Below are positions 54,525-64,000 of a stretch of DNA of 64,000 nucleotides, piece after piece. The translations under genes and the position numbers were made by a program. Each line of letters starts with the position of its first letter. Position 1 is the stretch's first letter. The notes below the pieces were generated by a model that was given only the letters and a program-made list of their open reading frames with translations, was not told the DNA's origin and did no database searches. Source of the DNA: Sordariomycetes sp. S80-01Y (Eukaryota > Ascomycota > Sordariomycetes); contig JAXQJY010000022.1 in the NCBI GenBank assembly GCA_037042185.1, forward strand, positions 434,001-498,000, written 5' to 3'.

Positions 54525-55639
54525 ATGACTCCTCCCAGAGCCTTTGATTTCACAGGCGATGTCGCCATCGTGACTGGAGCGGGTTCTCGCATGAACGGTA
54601 AGCTACTCGTGCTTTGCATTTCAAGTATAAGCTGACAAGTCTGGAGGTGAGATTGGAAATGGCCGCGCAGCAGCTATTCTCCTCGCGCGTCACGGAGCAA
54701 AGGTTGCCCTTGTTGACTTCAATGTCGACTGGGCTCAGGAGACCAAGAGAATGATCGATGAGGAAGGGGGCGTGTCCGACGTCATCCAGGCTGATGTGTC
54801 AAGCGAAGAGTCCTGTAAAAATGCGGTTGCGAGGACGGTCGAGCTCTACGGCGGCCTTCATATTTTGGTTAATATCGGTATGTCGAGGCGCCACTCGCAA
54901 AAGCTCTCCATTGTGGAAGCGATCTTGCTGACCATCTCCAAGTCGGTGTCGGGGGTGCTATTGGTGACGCCACGAACATCAACCTGGACGCTTGGGAGCG
55001 GGACTTCCGCATCAATGTGACTAGCATGGTACTTATGAGTCGCTATGCCATCCCGGAGATGCGCAAGAACGGTCGAGGCTCCATTGTGAACATGTCCTCA
55101 GTCAGTGGATGTAGGTGCATATCTTTCAGGCTGTTGGTATACTCTGACCCATGGCATTAGTGTTGGGAGGCAATCCCAGCCTCTTGTATCCCACCACGAA
55201 GGGAGCCATCATCCAGATGACGCGGGCAATGGCGGCGCACCATGGGCGCGAGAACATTCGGGTCAACTGCGTAGCGCCAGGCATGGTCTACACTCCAATG
55301 ACCAGGGGTCGTGGGATGACTGATGAGATGCGCCAGGCAAGAATCAACCAGAACTTAATGAAGAAGGAGGGAACTGGTTGGGATGTTGGTTACGGTGAGA
55401 GATCCTGTGGAATGCTTCAGGAGCCCGCGCTAATACAGAGCAAGCAATACTCTTTCTCGCGAGCAAAGAAGCCGGCTGGATCACAGGCTTAATCATGCCG
55501 GTCGACGGAGGGGTAAGACGAACCCAAAGGCTTGCTCTTTATCACACGCTGATTTCTTTAGACCACTGCTGGTAAAGCTGATAGGCCAGCATTGAAGGCA
55601 GACGATCTGGCGGCGAACAACACCGGAATCTCAAACTAG
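54525..55639 (+). CDS. Short-chain dehydrogenase/reductase (SDR)
   Basis: NAD(P)-dependent oxidoreductase of the classical SDR type. Exons are 54525-54597, 54647-54877, 54943-55110, 55161-55394, 55445-55512 and 55562-55639; 283 residues. The cofactor motif is VTGAGSRMNGEIGNGRA, where the usual TGxxxGxG is stretched by extra residues. The Asp after beta-2 (LVDFN) favours NAD(H). The NxxG-like NIVGVGG, catalytic S154 (NMSSVSG), Y167 and K171 (YPTTK) and VAPGMVYTPMT follow the family order. At the fifth exon the proper acceptor is GCAAG, giving AILFLASKEAGWITGL; the nearer CAGAG would shift the frame. Substrate unknown; probably acts with the neighbouring hydrolase. Confidence 0.92.
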
Positions 55640-55733
55640 TCAAAAATCACGAGACTGGATTAGAACATCAAATTATCAGGCTAGACTCTTTATCTTACAG
55701 AATTTCGAACCCACCATCCTGATGAGAAGTTCG

Positions 55734-58151
55734 CTATGACAGCGAGGGCACAATTAACTCTCCCATATCCATCTGCATTTCTGGATAGCAGTCCAACATG
55801 CCCATCGAGCCCACATCTCCGCTCGCAAAGAACTGATTCACGTCAAATTCCATATCTGACGGTGATCCTAGATATGGAAACGCAGGTATGAATCCGTTGT
55901 TTGTATTGGCTGTCATATCCACCTCAGGTTGAAGATGGTTGTCAGCTGTGCTGTGAAACGCCATAGCCTGGCCATTATCAGCCTGTTCTCTCGTGGCAGG
56001 CGGTTTATTCAGACTCTTAACGATGATGTTAAGGCTTCGCTCGAGAAGCGGGCATCGTCTCATAGCTGTGTTGAGAGCGCGCAGAAATGTCTTCAGGGTG
56101 GAGTTGGCCGTTCCCTTGCGGTTTTTCGCATCCTCGAGTATAGCCGATGCGCCGGTGTAAATACAATATCCCATCAGGTACGTGATATTATCCAAACCAA
56201 AAGTTCTCTCGAGCAAGAGAACAAGCTTTTCGATACTTTGAGAGGCATTGATACACGTGGCGTAATGGCCTGGCGCGGACCAAAACGGCCTGTGGGCGAG
56301 GATGACGGTGGTGAAGTATAGCATGCTAAGCACCAGTCAGAAACGAGCTCATTATATATAGAATTTGCCTTACTTTTGGGATATCAAGTGAGGAGGAGGG
56401 CAGATTGTGGGTAAGTTGTCTGGGTCGTATCGAAGATGTGGCGGCGACTTTGCTCGCCAGTTATCGAGGCGAGATTTGACGTCGCGAAGAGAATCCACAG
56501 TGATTGTTCGGTTTCTCTTTGAGTACAATTGCACTATGATGTCGTTGATTATTATAGAAAGCTTGCAGGAGTTGGAAAAGCATGAGACCGAGTGGCTTGT
56601 CATCTGAGGGTACTGATGTTGTGTCATTTTTGTGAGGTTGAGTGAATCACCGTAGTATGGCGTCCATGTCTCCATCTCTGCTGAATCATCCACTGTTCCA
56701 ACCGTCAGCCAATGTTTCCTATGTGTGAATGAAGACAAGCTCAACCTACGTAGATCAAGCGTTTCCGGCTGGAGGACCTCTGTCACGGCAGGGAGTCGTC
56801 CAGCGTACAGGCTCGTAGCTCTGGAATAAATCAGCATCGGGCACAAGACATGAAAGGTTATTCGCACTTGTCCCAGAAATAACAACTCCAGAATAGTCTT
56901 CGGCGGACCTCAAGATCAACCGCACTCAAGCCCTTAATAGTGGGACCGGTATGTTGCAAACCTAAGTCCGAGGCCATACGAAAGGCAATGCCGCTGTAGA
57001 CCCAGGCTTGAGATATCGATCCGTGGGCCAGGTCCCTAGCACTAAGTTGTAACAAAGCCTGCACTGTCGGTATCGAGCTTGGTTGCTGGATGGCGGCGCC
57101 AAGCAAGCGCCGAGCTCTGGTGAGAAGAAGATCCGCGCAGTTGCTGTCTTGATACTTGGCAGCATGCGCACAGATTACTGTCAGGAGGAATTCGGAATAG
57201 TAGCGGCCGCCTGTAGCCATATCTCCTGAAGCCTCCATTTAGCCATCCGCAACAAGAATCGCCGTAAGTCCTTACTCACTGACAAAGGCGGGTCGATATA
57301 CCCATCCGAACATCGGCGACACCCAGGTCCAATGTAGATGAAGCAGACGCGCCATGACCTGCCTGGGTATGCCCGTCTCCAGGGCCGCGTTTCCAAGGGC
57401 GAACTCTTCCCACGTCGCAGACTCGCGCCAGAAGGCTGCAAGGGAGGATCTCACTTCTGCGCGCGAGGAAGAGCTCATCCTTCGAACCGAATCTTGTGAT
57501 TCCGGCGTTTGTAAGCCCTGCGCTGGCGGATCATGCACAGCCGACGTTGGCCCATAATAGCAGATCTTCCCGTCTTCGTCTACGCTTAGCTCTGTCGGAT
57601 GAGGCTCCTTGGGCGCCGCATTTGATATCAACCCGTTATCGCTGCGGATTTGATCATCCCCTGTTTGATTTCTCGAGGTGTTTGTTGGCGTGTTCGGGAT
57701 GCCGAACGCTCCGGTGGGCTGACTTGTGGAAGGGTTCCCATCCCCTAAAGCAGTGTCCGTAGTTGCTGCGCGATTGGCACGGGGCAAATCGAGGGTGACT
57801 TCCTCTGCGGTGTCTTGGAAAGAAATATACGACGGCGTTCGTCCTGGACTTCCGGTTCGGAGATCCTCAATTGTCTTTTCTGCCTCTTGAAGACGCTTCG
57901 CCATCGCAATGACCTGCGAGATGGGCGGCGTTTTGTCGTATCGACATTCATCATGGTAAATCTCGCAAGTCTTGCAGGACGGCTGACCTCCTTCACATTT
58001 GACCTGAGGGGCGGTCAGTCATTTTAGATCTTTGATCAACCGTTGTAGTGTGACCGACCTTTCGAGCCCGGCAGTTTGCGCAAGTCAGCCCTCTAAATTT
58101 GCGGCCCCCCTGTGGCTTACTAACCCTTGAGTCTGACCTTCTTTTCTCCAT
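55734..58151 (-). CDS. Zn2Cys6 transcription factor with fungal-specific middle domain
   Basis: Binuclear zinc-cluster regulator. Exons are 58151-58059, 58003-57280, 57225-56868, 56820-56750, 56692-56374 and 56325-55734; 718 residues. The zinc cluster is complete: C24, C27, C34, C41, C44, C51 (spacing 2-6-6-2-6), with an intron between C27 and C34. A coiled coil follows (AMAKRLQEAEKTIEDL) and could set the half-site spacing. The fungal_trans domain spans about 240-500, with PAFVRDMATGGRYYS, RRRLFWSCYFWDK and SLYAGRLP. The C-terminus is acidic and Met/Asp-rich, likely the activation domain. It sits tail to tail with the SDR (95 bp), so it is the obvious candidate to regulate the permease, hydrolase and SDR. 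Confidence 0.92.
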
Positions 58152-59587
58152 GATAGATAGTTGGGTCGACTCTGCTCTATGCTCGAATCCCAGGGAGCCT
58201 CTTCCAAAGTGTCGCGTGCAACCAAAATCACAGTGTACTGAACCGAAACCCAAAACTATGGTTGATCACAAAATGCGTGCCCTCGACGTTTCGTTGGACC
58301 CAGATTTCCCCGCATTAAGTTTTGCTCCAAAGGTTAGAACTGGCATGACTTCGAACAGGGGCAGTTTGGTCGCATAGCTTTCGCGAAAGAGGGCCACTTG
58401 ATCGGCTGAAGGCGATGTTGCCGATGCTCTCGAGTCACTTGCACGACCTGCTTCTTCGTCCCCGCAAATTGTTCTCCAGATCTCGCCCCAAGTTGACGAC
58501 GCACAACCAATCATGTTCCAGAGTATGATGGAGTCGACCGCCACATTGAGGGGCCACGGGCATTCTCCGCGGGCCATGGCCGGCCATAATAGCTGCTTCG
58601 AGGCAGGCTGAGAAAGGTCACAGAGGCTGCAATTATCACCAATGAATCGATAAGGGAATCAGGAAAATATAAATATTCAGTCAAGATGAGAAGTCTGCGG
58701 CCAATCGGATGTTTGTTATACTTCAGCCTTCACAGTCATACTGTTGTAGACCGAGCGTCTGCTCACCAGGGGTTCTATGACTACCCTGGAACCCTCTATC
58801 GCAGGCACTCGACTCTTACGGATACAAATCACCCATCGTCTTATAGTTCTGTTGAAGTATTACTCTTTGACAAATGCTGAAGCTGACGAATTGATACAAG
58901 TTCGTGGGTCTTTTGAGCTTGGGGTGGTGTCATTGGTCCAAGGCCGTAAGTTCAAACAGTACATTGTTGCTGGCTTTTGAAACAGTGGAATGCACAACAT
59001 TGTCAACAATGCCTGGAGGATAAACACACTTCAATAAGCAACGAATGTACAATAGCCGAACCTCATCCAATAGTCAAGAAGCTAGCTACGAAACTCCAAA
59101 GACGACAGCTCGCTTAGTTGCTCACGGATAACCGAAACGAGCAAAGCCACCCCACAGATGTACTTCACCGTGTGCGCAAAGCAGCCGCTCAGTAGGAGTC
59201 AAATTAACGTTGAGTAGGTAAGTCGCGCGTAATCCCCGTAACGCGGAGGCGAAGCCAGCCAGATGCTCTAGCAAGGCACTTCTATTGAGTGGCCTGTGAA
59301 ACTTGCTCAGGGTGGCCGGGTATCAAGAACATTCCCGTTCTTGTTGCTTCTTTCAGACATAAAAAAGCAAGATAATCCCTCACTAGCGGCGAAAGACAAG
59401 TTTGGGCGCTGAAACGGGAGTGCCTCCAGTATCCATCAATTATCATGTCACTTGGGGGTTGGGAGGTTTCTGCGAGAATAGGGTCACAACTGGAAGTTGA
59501 TTACACATTAAACCACCAAGTATATACTGATATCGAAGCTATTCAAATATACCGCCTGAAGTCTTGCCTATCACAGAAACATCTCTC
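58152..59587. other. AT-rich gene-poor region
   Basis: About 1.4 kb with markedly lower GC than most of the window. A 103-codon minus frame at 58266-58577 shows no domain. No transposon ends or tRNA recognised. It includes the promoter of the Zn2Cys6 gene. Confidence 0.5.
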
Positions 59588-60033
59588 TTAAAGCAGAAGA
59601 GCGGCCATGGCGACAGCGACGGCACCAACGCTGCCGGCCATCTTACCGGCACCGCCGACGGGGACCTCAGAAGGCGACGGGCCGCCGGTGGGCATGGGCA
59701 TACCTCCAGTGCCAGTGGGAACACCGGGCTGCGAGGGCATGCCAGGGTGGGTGGGCATGCTCTCACCACCAGTCTTGGTGCTGGTGATGACGGAGAGAGT
59801 GGGCGCAGAGCAGTTGACGTCAGGGATAGGCTCGCGGGTGACGATGTCCTCGACGGAGGAAGAAGGAGGGCATCCACTGCAAACGATGGTGGTGTGGTTG
59901 GCAGCGGCCTGGACACCGGTGATGGCTGGCTTCGGTGTTAGCAACGCTGACGCTTGGGAATTCAAAGTTCGACAAGGCGCGCTTGTTGGGAGGACTTACC
60001 GGCAATGGCCGCAAGAGCGAAAGAGGTCTTCAT
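59588..60033 (-). CDS. Small secreted GPI-anchored-type protein
   Basis: 123 residues from exons 60033-60000 and 59925-59588 (intron 74 bp). The N-terminus MKTSFALAAIAAITGVQA is a signal peptide. The short mature part contains three Cys (VCSGC and VNC), then a Pro/Gly/Met-rich tail of PTG and MP repeats, and ends in a hydrophobic segment GSVGAVAVAMAALLL preceded by small residues, as in a GPI-attachment signal. Of two possible acceptors, the one after GCCAG keeps the signal peptide in frame with the Cys-containing part; the earlier AAG shifts to a Pro/His frame. Likely a cell-wall or membrane surface protein; function unknown. Confidence 0.8.
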
Positions 60034-61000
60034 GATGATGATGATGGGGAATAGCTTGCTGCTCGAGTAAAGAGTGGCGGATGCAGTCGCAGGTTGATGG
60101 ACAGCACGGGAGAGAGAGCAACGACAAGACGATTGACTGGAAGTACGGCGCAACGACAGGCTTATGTGTGTCTGAGAGCGGATGCCATCTCAATAATAAG
60201 GAGAGCGAGGGCGATCGAAACACGCATGGGCGCCCAGCCCTCCGAGGCATGGCAAACCACGGCTGTGGTGCCTTCAGGGGCGAGCGTGTCCAATCACGGA
60301 CCAGCAAACGGCCTCTTGCAGCGAAAGAGATTGATAAACAATCCAGATGCCGCTAGTCCCCAGGAATTTCCCGCCTCATCAGAATCTATCTGCTCGGAGT
60401 TCCTGCGATCCGGGTGACCAAGCGGGTAGCGTGCCCGGAGACGTGTGTGCCGACGGCGCTAGTGCCCCAATCGGCCTCCACGTTGCCCCTTTAGGTGCTC
60501 GGGCTGAGACTGATCCGAGCGTCCACGATCCCGGATCGCAGCAGGATGGCAGAAGGCAGCTCACGATGGGAAGCCGAAATTTGTCATGTCGTCAACCCGC
60601 GCATCTTTAATATCATCGGTACTTTCTGGGCGACGCCTTGTGGAGGGAGCACGCTGCAAGTCCCCACAACTCGTCGGCTTCCGTGATGCAAGCGGCTTCT
60701 CACCATTAGCCGTGGGCTGCCCGTAAGCCTGACGCCCACCGGAAGCCTTGCCATCCGGCGCGAAACATTCGAAATGAGCAGATGCGAGGGGAATGTTCAC
60801 GGCTCTTACGGGAAATTGAGCAGTTTACCTTTTCCCCTCTCTTAGCTCGTGCCTTGTATATAGCAAGCAAACGCGCCGCCCACCAACATAGTTTGTTTCC
60901 CTCTCCATCATCCCACACGGTATATCACAAGCTCTTGTCTCTCATTCCATACCGAATCCCCTCAGGATAATCCATCTTCAATCTCCTTACCTCATTCAAG
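60034..61000. other. Divergent promoter region, GPI-type gene / ferritin-like gene
   Basis: About 970 bp. Open frames are short and antisense to each other. A TATA box for the ferritin-like gene is listed separately. Confidence 0.6.
60857..60863 (+). promoter_or_regulatory. TATA box of the ferritin-like gene
   Basis: TATATAG lies 138 bp upstream of the start at 61001, followed by a CACC/CT-rich leader. Matches the strong expression suggested by codon use. Confidence 0.65.
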
Positions 61001-61955
61001 ATGTACTTCTCCAAGGTTGCCGCTGGCCTTGCTGCCACCAGCTTCGTCGCCGCCGTGCCCGTCGTCAAGCGCGCTGCTATCGACGATGCCACCATCCTCA
61101 ACTACGCCCTGACTCTGGAGCACCTTGAGAACACCTTCTACCGCGAGGGTCTCGCTCAGTTCTCCGAGCAGGACTTCGCCGACGCTGGCTTCGACTCCAC
61201 CTTCTACGAGAACGTGGTCAAGGTCGGCGCCGACGAGAAGGACCACGTTGACTTCCTCACCAGCGCCCTTTCTGGTAAGCAGGAGTGATTTAAGATTTGA
61301 TGATATACGATAGCTGACTCGCGTTTTAGCTGCTGGCGCCACCCCCGTCAAGGAGTGCACCTACGAATTCGGCTACAAGGACGTCGACACCTTCCTGGCC
61401 ACCGCCTCCATCCTCGAGGGTGTTGGTGTTTCTGCCTACCTCGGCGCAGCTGCCGACATCATGAGCAAGACCTACCTTACGGCCGCTGGATCCATCCTTA
61501 CCGTCGAGTCCCGTCACTCCGCCTACATCCGCGCCGGGCTCAAGCAGTCTCCTTTCCCCCAGGCCTTCGACGCTCCCCTGAGCTACAACGAGGTCTTCTC
61601 CCTGGCCTCCGGCTTCATCACCGGCTGCCCCTCGGACAACCCTGCCCTCCCCGTCAAGGCCTTCCCCGCCCTGACCCTTGACCCCTCGGCCACCGATGTC
61701 AAGACCGGCGACACCGTTACCCTCCTCACCCCTGACTACACTCTCAAGGGACCCGAGGGCACCCCCATTTACGCCGCCTTCATCGCCGTCACCGGCCCCA
61801 CCTTCGTCGAGGCCAAGCCCGTCGACGGTGGCTTCTCCGTTGAGATCCCCAAGGGCTTCGCTGGCCAGACCTACGTTGTCCTTACCAGCTGCAAGGAGGG
61901 TGTCAGCGACGACACCGTCGCTGCCGGTCCCGCCATCATTGAGATCTCCAGCTAA
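61001..61955 (+). CDS. Secreted ferritin-like protein (Rds1-type)
   Basis: Exons 61001-61274 and 61330-61955 (intron 55 bp); 299 residues. The N-terminus MYFSKVAAGLAATSFVAA is a signal peptide followed by a KR processing site (VPVVKRAAIDDATI). The ferritin-like four-helix domain (PF13668 type) starts at ILNYALTLEHLENTFYREGL and includes EKDHVDFLTSAL and later SILEGVGVSAYLGAA and SILTVESRHSAYIR. The Glu/His pairs match the metal-site positions of such proteins. The C-terminal 90 residues form a beta-rich domain. Codon choice is extremely biased to C-ending codons, a sign of very high expression. Related fungal proteins (S. pombe Rds1) respond to stress or starvation; the metal and reaction are unknown. 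Confidence 0.88.
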
Positions 61956-63088
61956 ATGCCCAATGGCGCAACGCGATATACCCAAGCAGTTCTTGTACTT
62001 AGTTTATGGAACCAAATAATGTCAACTTAATCATAATTGAAAGAACTCTTGAAGTTGCACCAAGCGATCGTTTTGCGCCAAATGTGATCAATGCCATTGT
62101 AAAAGCCTTGTTACCAATGGTATCAAATTCTAACCCTCATCGAATTCATTGTACTCTACACGCCCAGCTGCGAAAACAACGACAGAAAATGGATATTGCA
62201 GATATGCCGTTTCGACAGGCAGGGAGGGCGACTGACAGCGACACCAGACTTGTGGCAAATTGGACGGATGTTGTATTTGATGACGACGGTATTTCGACGT
62301 GTTCAGAACGATGAGTAATGGCAAATAGTGAGCCGCCAGGGCTCCAATTTGGTGGCGCACGGCCTGTGTCGAGACTGCGAATCTAGCAGCTCAGGCAGTA
62401 AGGCCCCCTAGGCCCCTCTAGGCCCCCTGTTGGTGTCGTCGGCCTCATAGTTTCGGAACTATTGACAGCCGAGCGGGCTTGGAGTGATCGCTCCAACTAA
62501 AAGCTTTGACTTTGGAAATATACTGGGGTCCAACATCATTTCCGAGTCTAAACTACAGCTGGCTAGAATTCATCTTCTATAACATTACGACCCTCTTCGC
62601 GGCGAGTCAATACTTCCGGTGAAGAGGGAAGGGTTGGCACCATCTTCCAGGGCGCGATCATGTAAGACGATTGGTTGAGACCCCCGCTACCCAAGCGACC
62701 TGCGACGGCGGCACCTACGAGAATCACAGCGCGGTGATGAAGTGTAATTAATGAAAAGGCTAAAGACGGATGTAGGCAATTGCTGAGATTAAGCAGATAG
62801 CGACAAATTGTTGTTCAGGGGTTATGTCTTGGGTGTCTATCTCGCTCGTTTCTCATTGTCTCGAAGCCTCGAAGAAGCGGCAGGCGTTCCGAGCCGCTTT
62901 CGATGGCCCAACGAAACAATCCGATCCCCATCCCCAGTCGAAACATTTTACGTGCTTTAAAAAAAAAATGCCCGAATGAAACAGAACTTATATGCAGTTT
63001 TATTTCAGGGGTGCACCCGGCTGCTTCAGGACGAGTTCCGCATTCTACCACGAATCCTTACCCCGTCCCAGCGTCCGCCTTCCGGCAC
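61956..63088. other. Convergent intergenic region, ferritin-like / lysozyme
   Basis: About 1.1 kb, no supported gene. Contains a short tandem AGGCCCC(C)T repeat near 62401-62428 and an A-run at 62962-62969. Confidence 0.6.
62401..62428. repeat. Short tandem repeat AGGCCCC(C)T, three copies
   Basis: Three imperfect copies in intergenic DNA; no further role visible. Confidence 0.7.
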
Positions 63089-63969
63089 TCAGCACTTCAC
63101 AGGCAAAGCCTTCTCGTCCGTGGCCTTAGCCGCCAGGGCAATTTCTGCGTTGCGGCGACGGACCAGACCTGGGAGCGGCCCGTTGTTGCCATTGACCCAT
63201 TTCGGGAGCTCCTCCTTGTACACAGTGCTGACGTTTTCTCCGTTGTTGAGGCGCTTGATGAGTTGTGAGCCTTGAGCCGCACCGCACCCGACGTTAAATG
63301 ACCAGCTAACGATGGCGCCATACTGGTTGGCGTTGAGCGTGACACCACCACCAACCATGTCCGTAATGCACTTCTCAAAACGCTGGGGGTAATGTCAGCT
63401 CAGATGCGGCGAATGAACGTCCGCAAAACTCACCGCCATGTCATCTGCAAGAAGCTTTTTGCCATCTGTCTTTGAGAGGGGAATGGAGTACTTGACGTCG
63501 GAGCATCGGGAGTTGGAGCACAAGTGTCCGTACCCAACTGTGTAATGGCCGGTCGCATCGACGTCTATAATCAATCAGACACAGTATTCATAACCGAATT
63601 GGATAACTTACAGATAGTCGAGACGAAACCTTCGAATTCAGCGATCAAATCGACGGTGGCGGAATTGGACTTGGGCGGGCTGCATCCACCCCCCTCGCAC
63701 TTGTCGGTGACATAGCCGTCGCTCCCGGTCTTGACGTAGTAATCAGAGACGTAGCAGCCATCCTGCGTCTTGTCCCAGATGGAATTGCCAAAGATATCGG
63801 TGCCTTCGGTTTGGCAGCTGATGTCGACGTTGGTGTCTTTCTTGTACGTCTTCTTCACCGCGAAGCTCGTGCCCGGGCCGGAACGACACTTGACGTCGTC
63901 GGCGGTGATCGGGTAGGCTGTTGCCGTGGATATCGCAGAGGCGAGCACGGTGAGGGTAAGGAACTTCAT
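63089..63969 (-). CDS. Secreted lysozyme: SH3b domain plus GH24 (T4-type) muramidase
   Basis: Cleaves peptidoglycan between MurNAc and GlcNAc. Exons are 63969-63612, 63564-63434 and 63382-63089 (introns 47 and 51 bp); 260 residues. A signal peptide (about 1-18) is followed by a Cys-rich bacterial-type SH3 domain, about 22-95, with CRSGPGTSFAVKKTYKKD. The GH24 domain runs from about 103 to 260. Its catalytic residues align with T4 lysozyme: E113 (EFEGF), D122 (YVDATG) and T128 (HYTVGYGH), with the same spacing as Glu11, Asp20 and Thr26. The NQYGAIVSWSFNVGCGA segment and C-terminal RRRNAEIALAA match GH24. Spliceosomal introns and a eukaryotic signal peptide show it is a resident nuclear gene. 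Probable role: antibacterial secretion or use of bacterial walls. Confidence 0.93.
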
Positions 63970-64000
63970 GGTGCCGAGGCTTGGGTAAGTAAGGCTCAAT

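Noticed and set aside
58266-58577. 103-codon minus-strand ORF upstream of the Zn2Cys6 gene
   Set aside because: No domain, AT-rich setting, no splice-linked continuation found.

Overview
The window looks like chromosomal DNA of a filamentous ascomycete (Pezizomycotina, probably Sordariomycetes). Genes are close together on both strands. Introns are short (about 47-75 bp, GT...CTRAY...AG). Gene content is typically fungal: formin SepA/Bni1, Sec16, a Neo1-type flippase, HUS1, CYC2, AIM32, a Zn2Cys6 regulator, a GPI-type wall protein and a ferritin-like secreted protein. I found no rRNA, CRISPR or intact transposon. Exon borders were placed by eye from splice signals and reading-frame closure; every multi-exon model given here closes in frame.

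Left part (1-13.2 kb): the start of a LOG-family gene (cut by the window edge), phosphoserine aminotransferase, the mitochondrial tRNA-modification GTPase MSS1, and a 58-residue protein with three GRSGYN repeats. A GC-rich stretch of about 3.6 kb without a convincing gene follows. Then come an ER glucosidase I ending in KDEL and, divergently, the spliceosomal SNRNP27 protein.

Middle (13.6-49.9 kb): mostly housekeeping and cell-biology genes. These are a large formin, a one-TM unknown protein, an unknown Cys-rich protein whose frame stays open past its stop, HUS1, CYC2, NEO1, SEC16, a CobW-type metallochaperone, a cation-chloride cotransporter (VHC1 type), a vacuolar amino-acid transporter (AVT3 type) and AIM32. 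Several frames that look complete lose their true C-terminus unless a final small intron is removed (MSS1, HUS1, SEC16, NEO1, the AVT3-like gene).

Right part (50.2-58.2 kb): an accessory, intron-rich group with lower GC: an MFS permease of the allantoate/anion symporter type with a 12-nt microexon, a dienelactone hydrolase, a short-chain dehydrogenase and a Zn2Cys6 transcription factor. Palindromic CGG/CCG sites lie in the shared promoters. This looks like a small catabolic cluster with transporter, two enzymes and regulator; the substrate cannot be read from sequence.

Right end (58.2-64 kb): an AT-rich gene-poor stretch, a small secreted GPI-type protein, a strongly codon-biased secreted ferritin-like protein and a secreted SH3b-GH24 lysozyme that keeps the T4-type Glu/Asp/Thr catalytic set.
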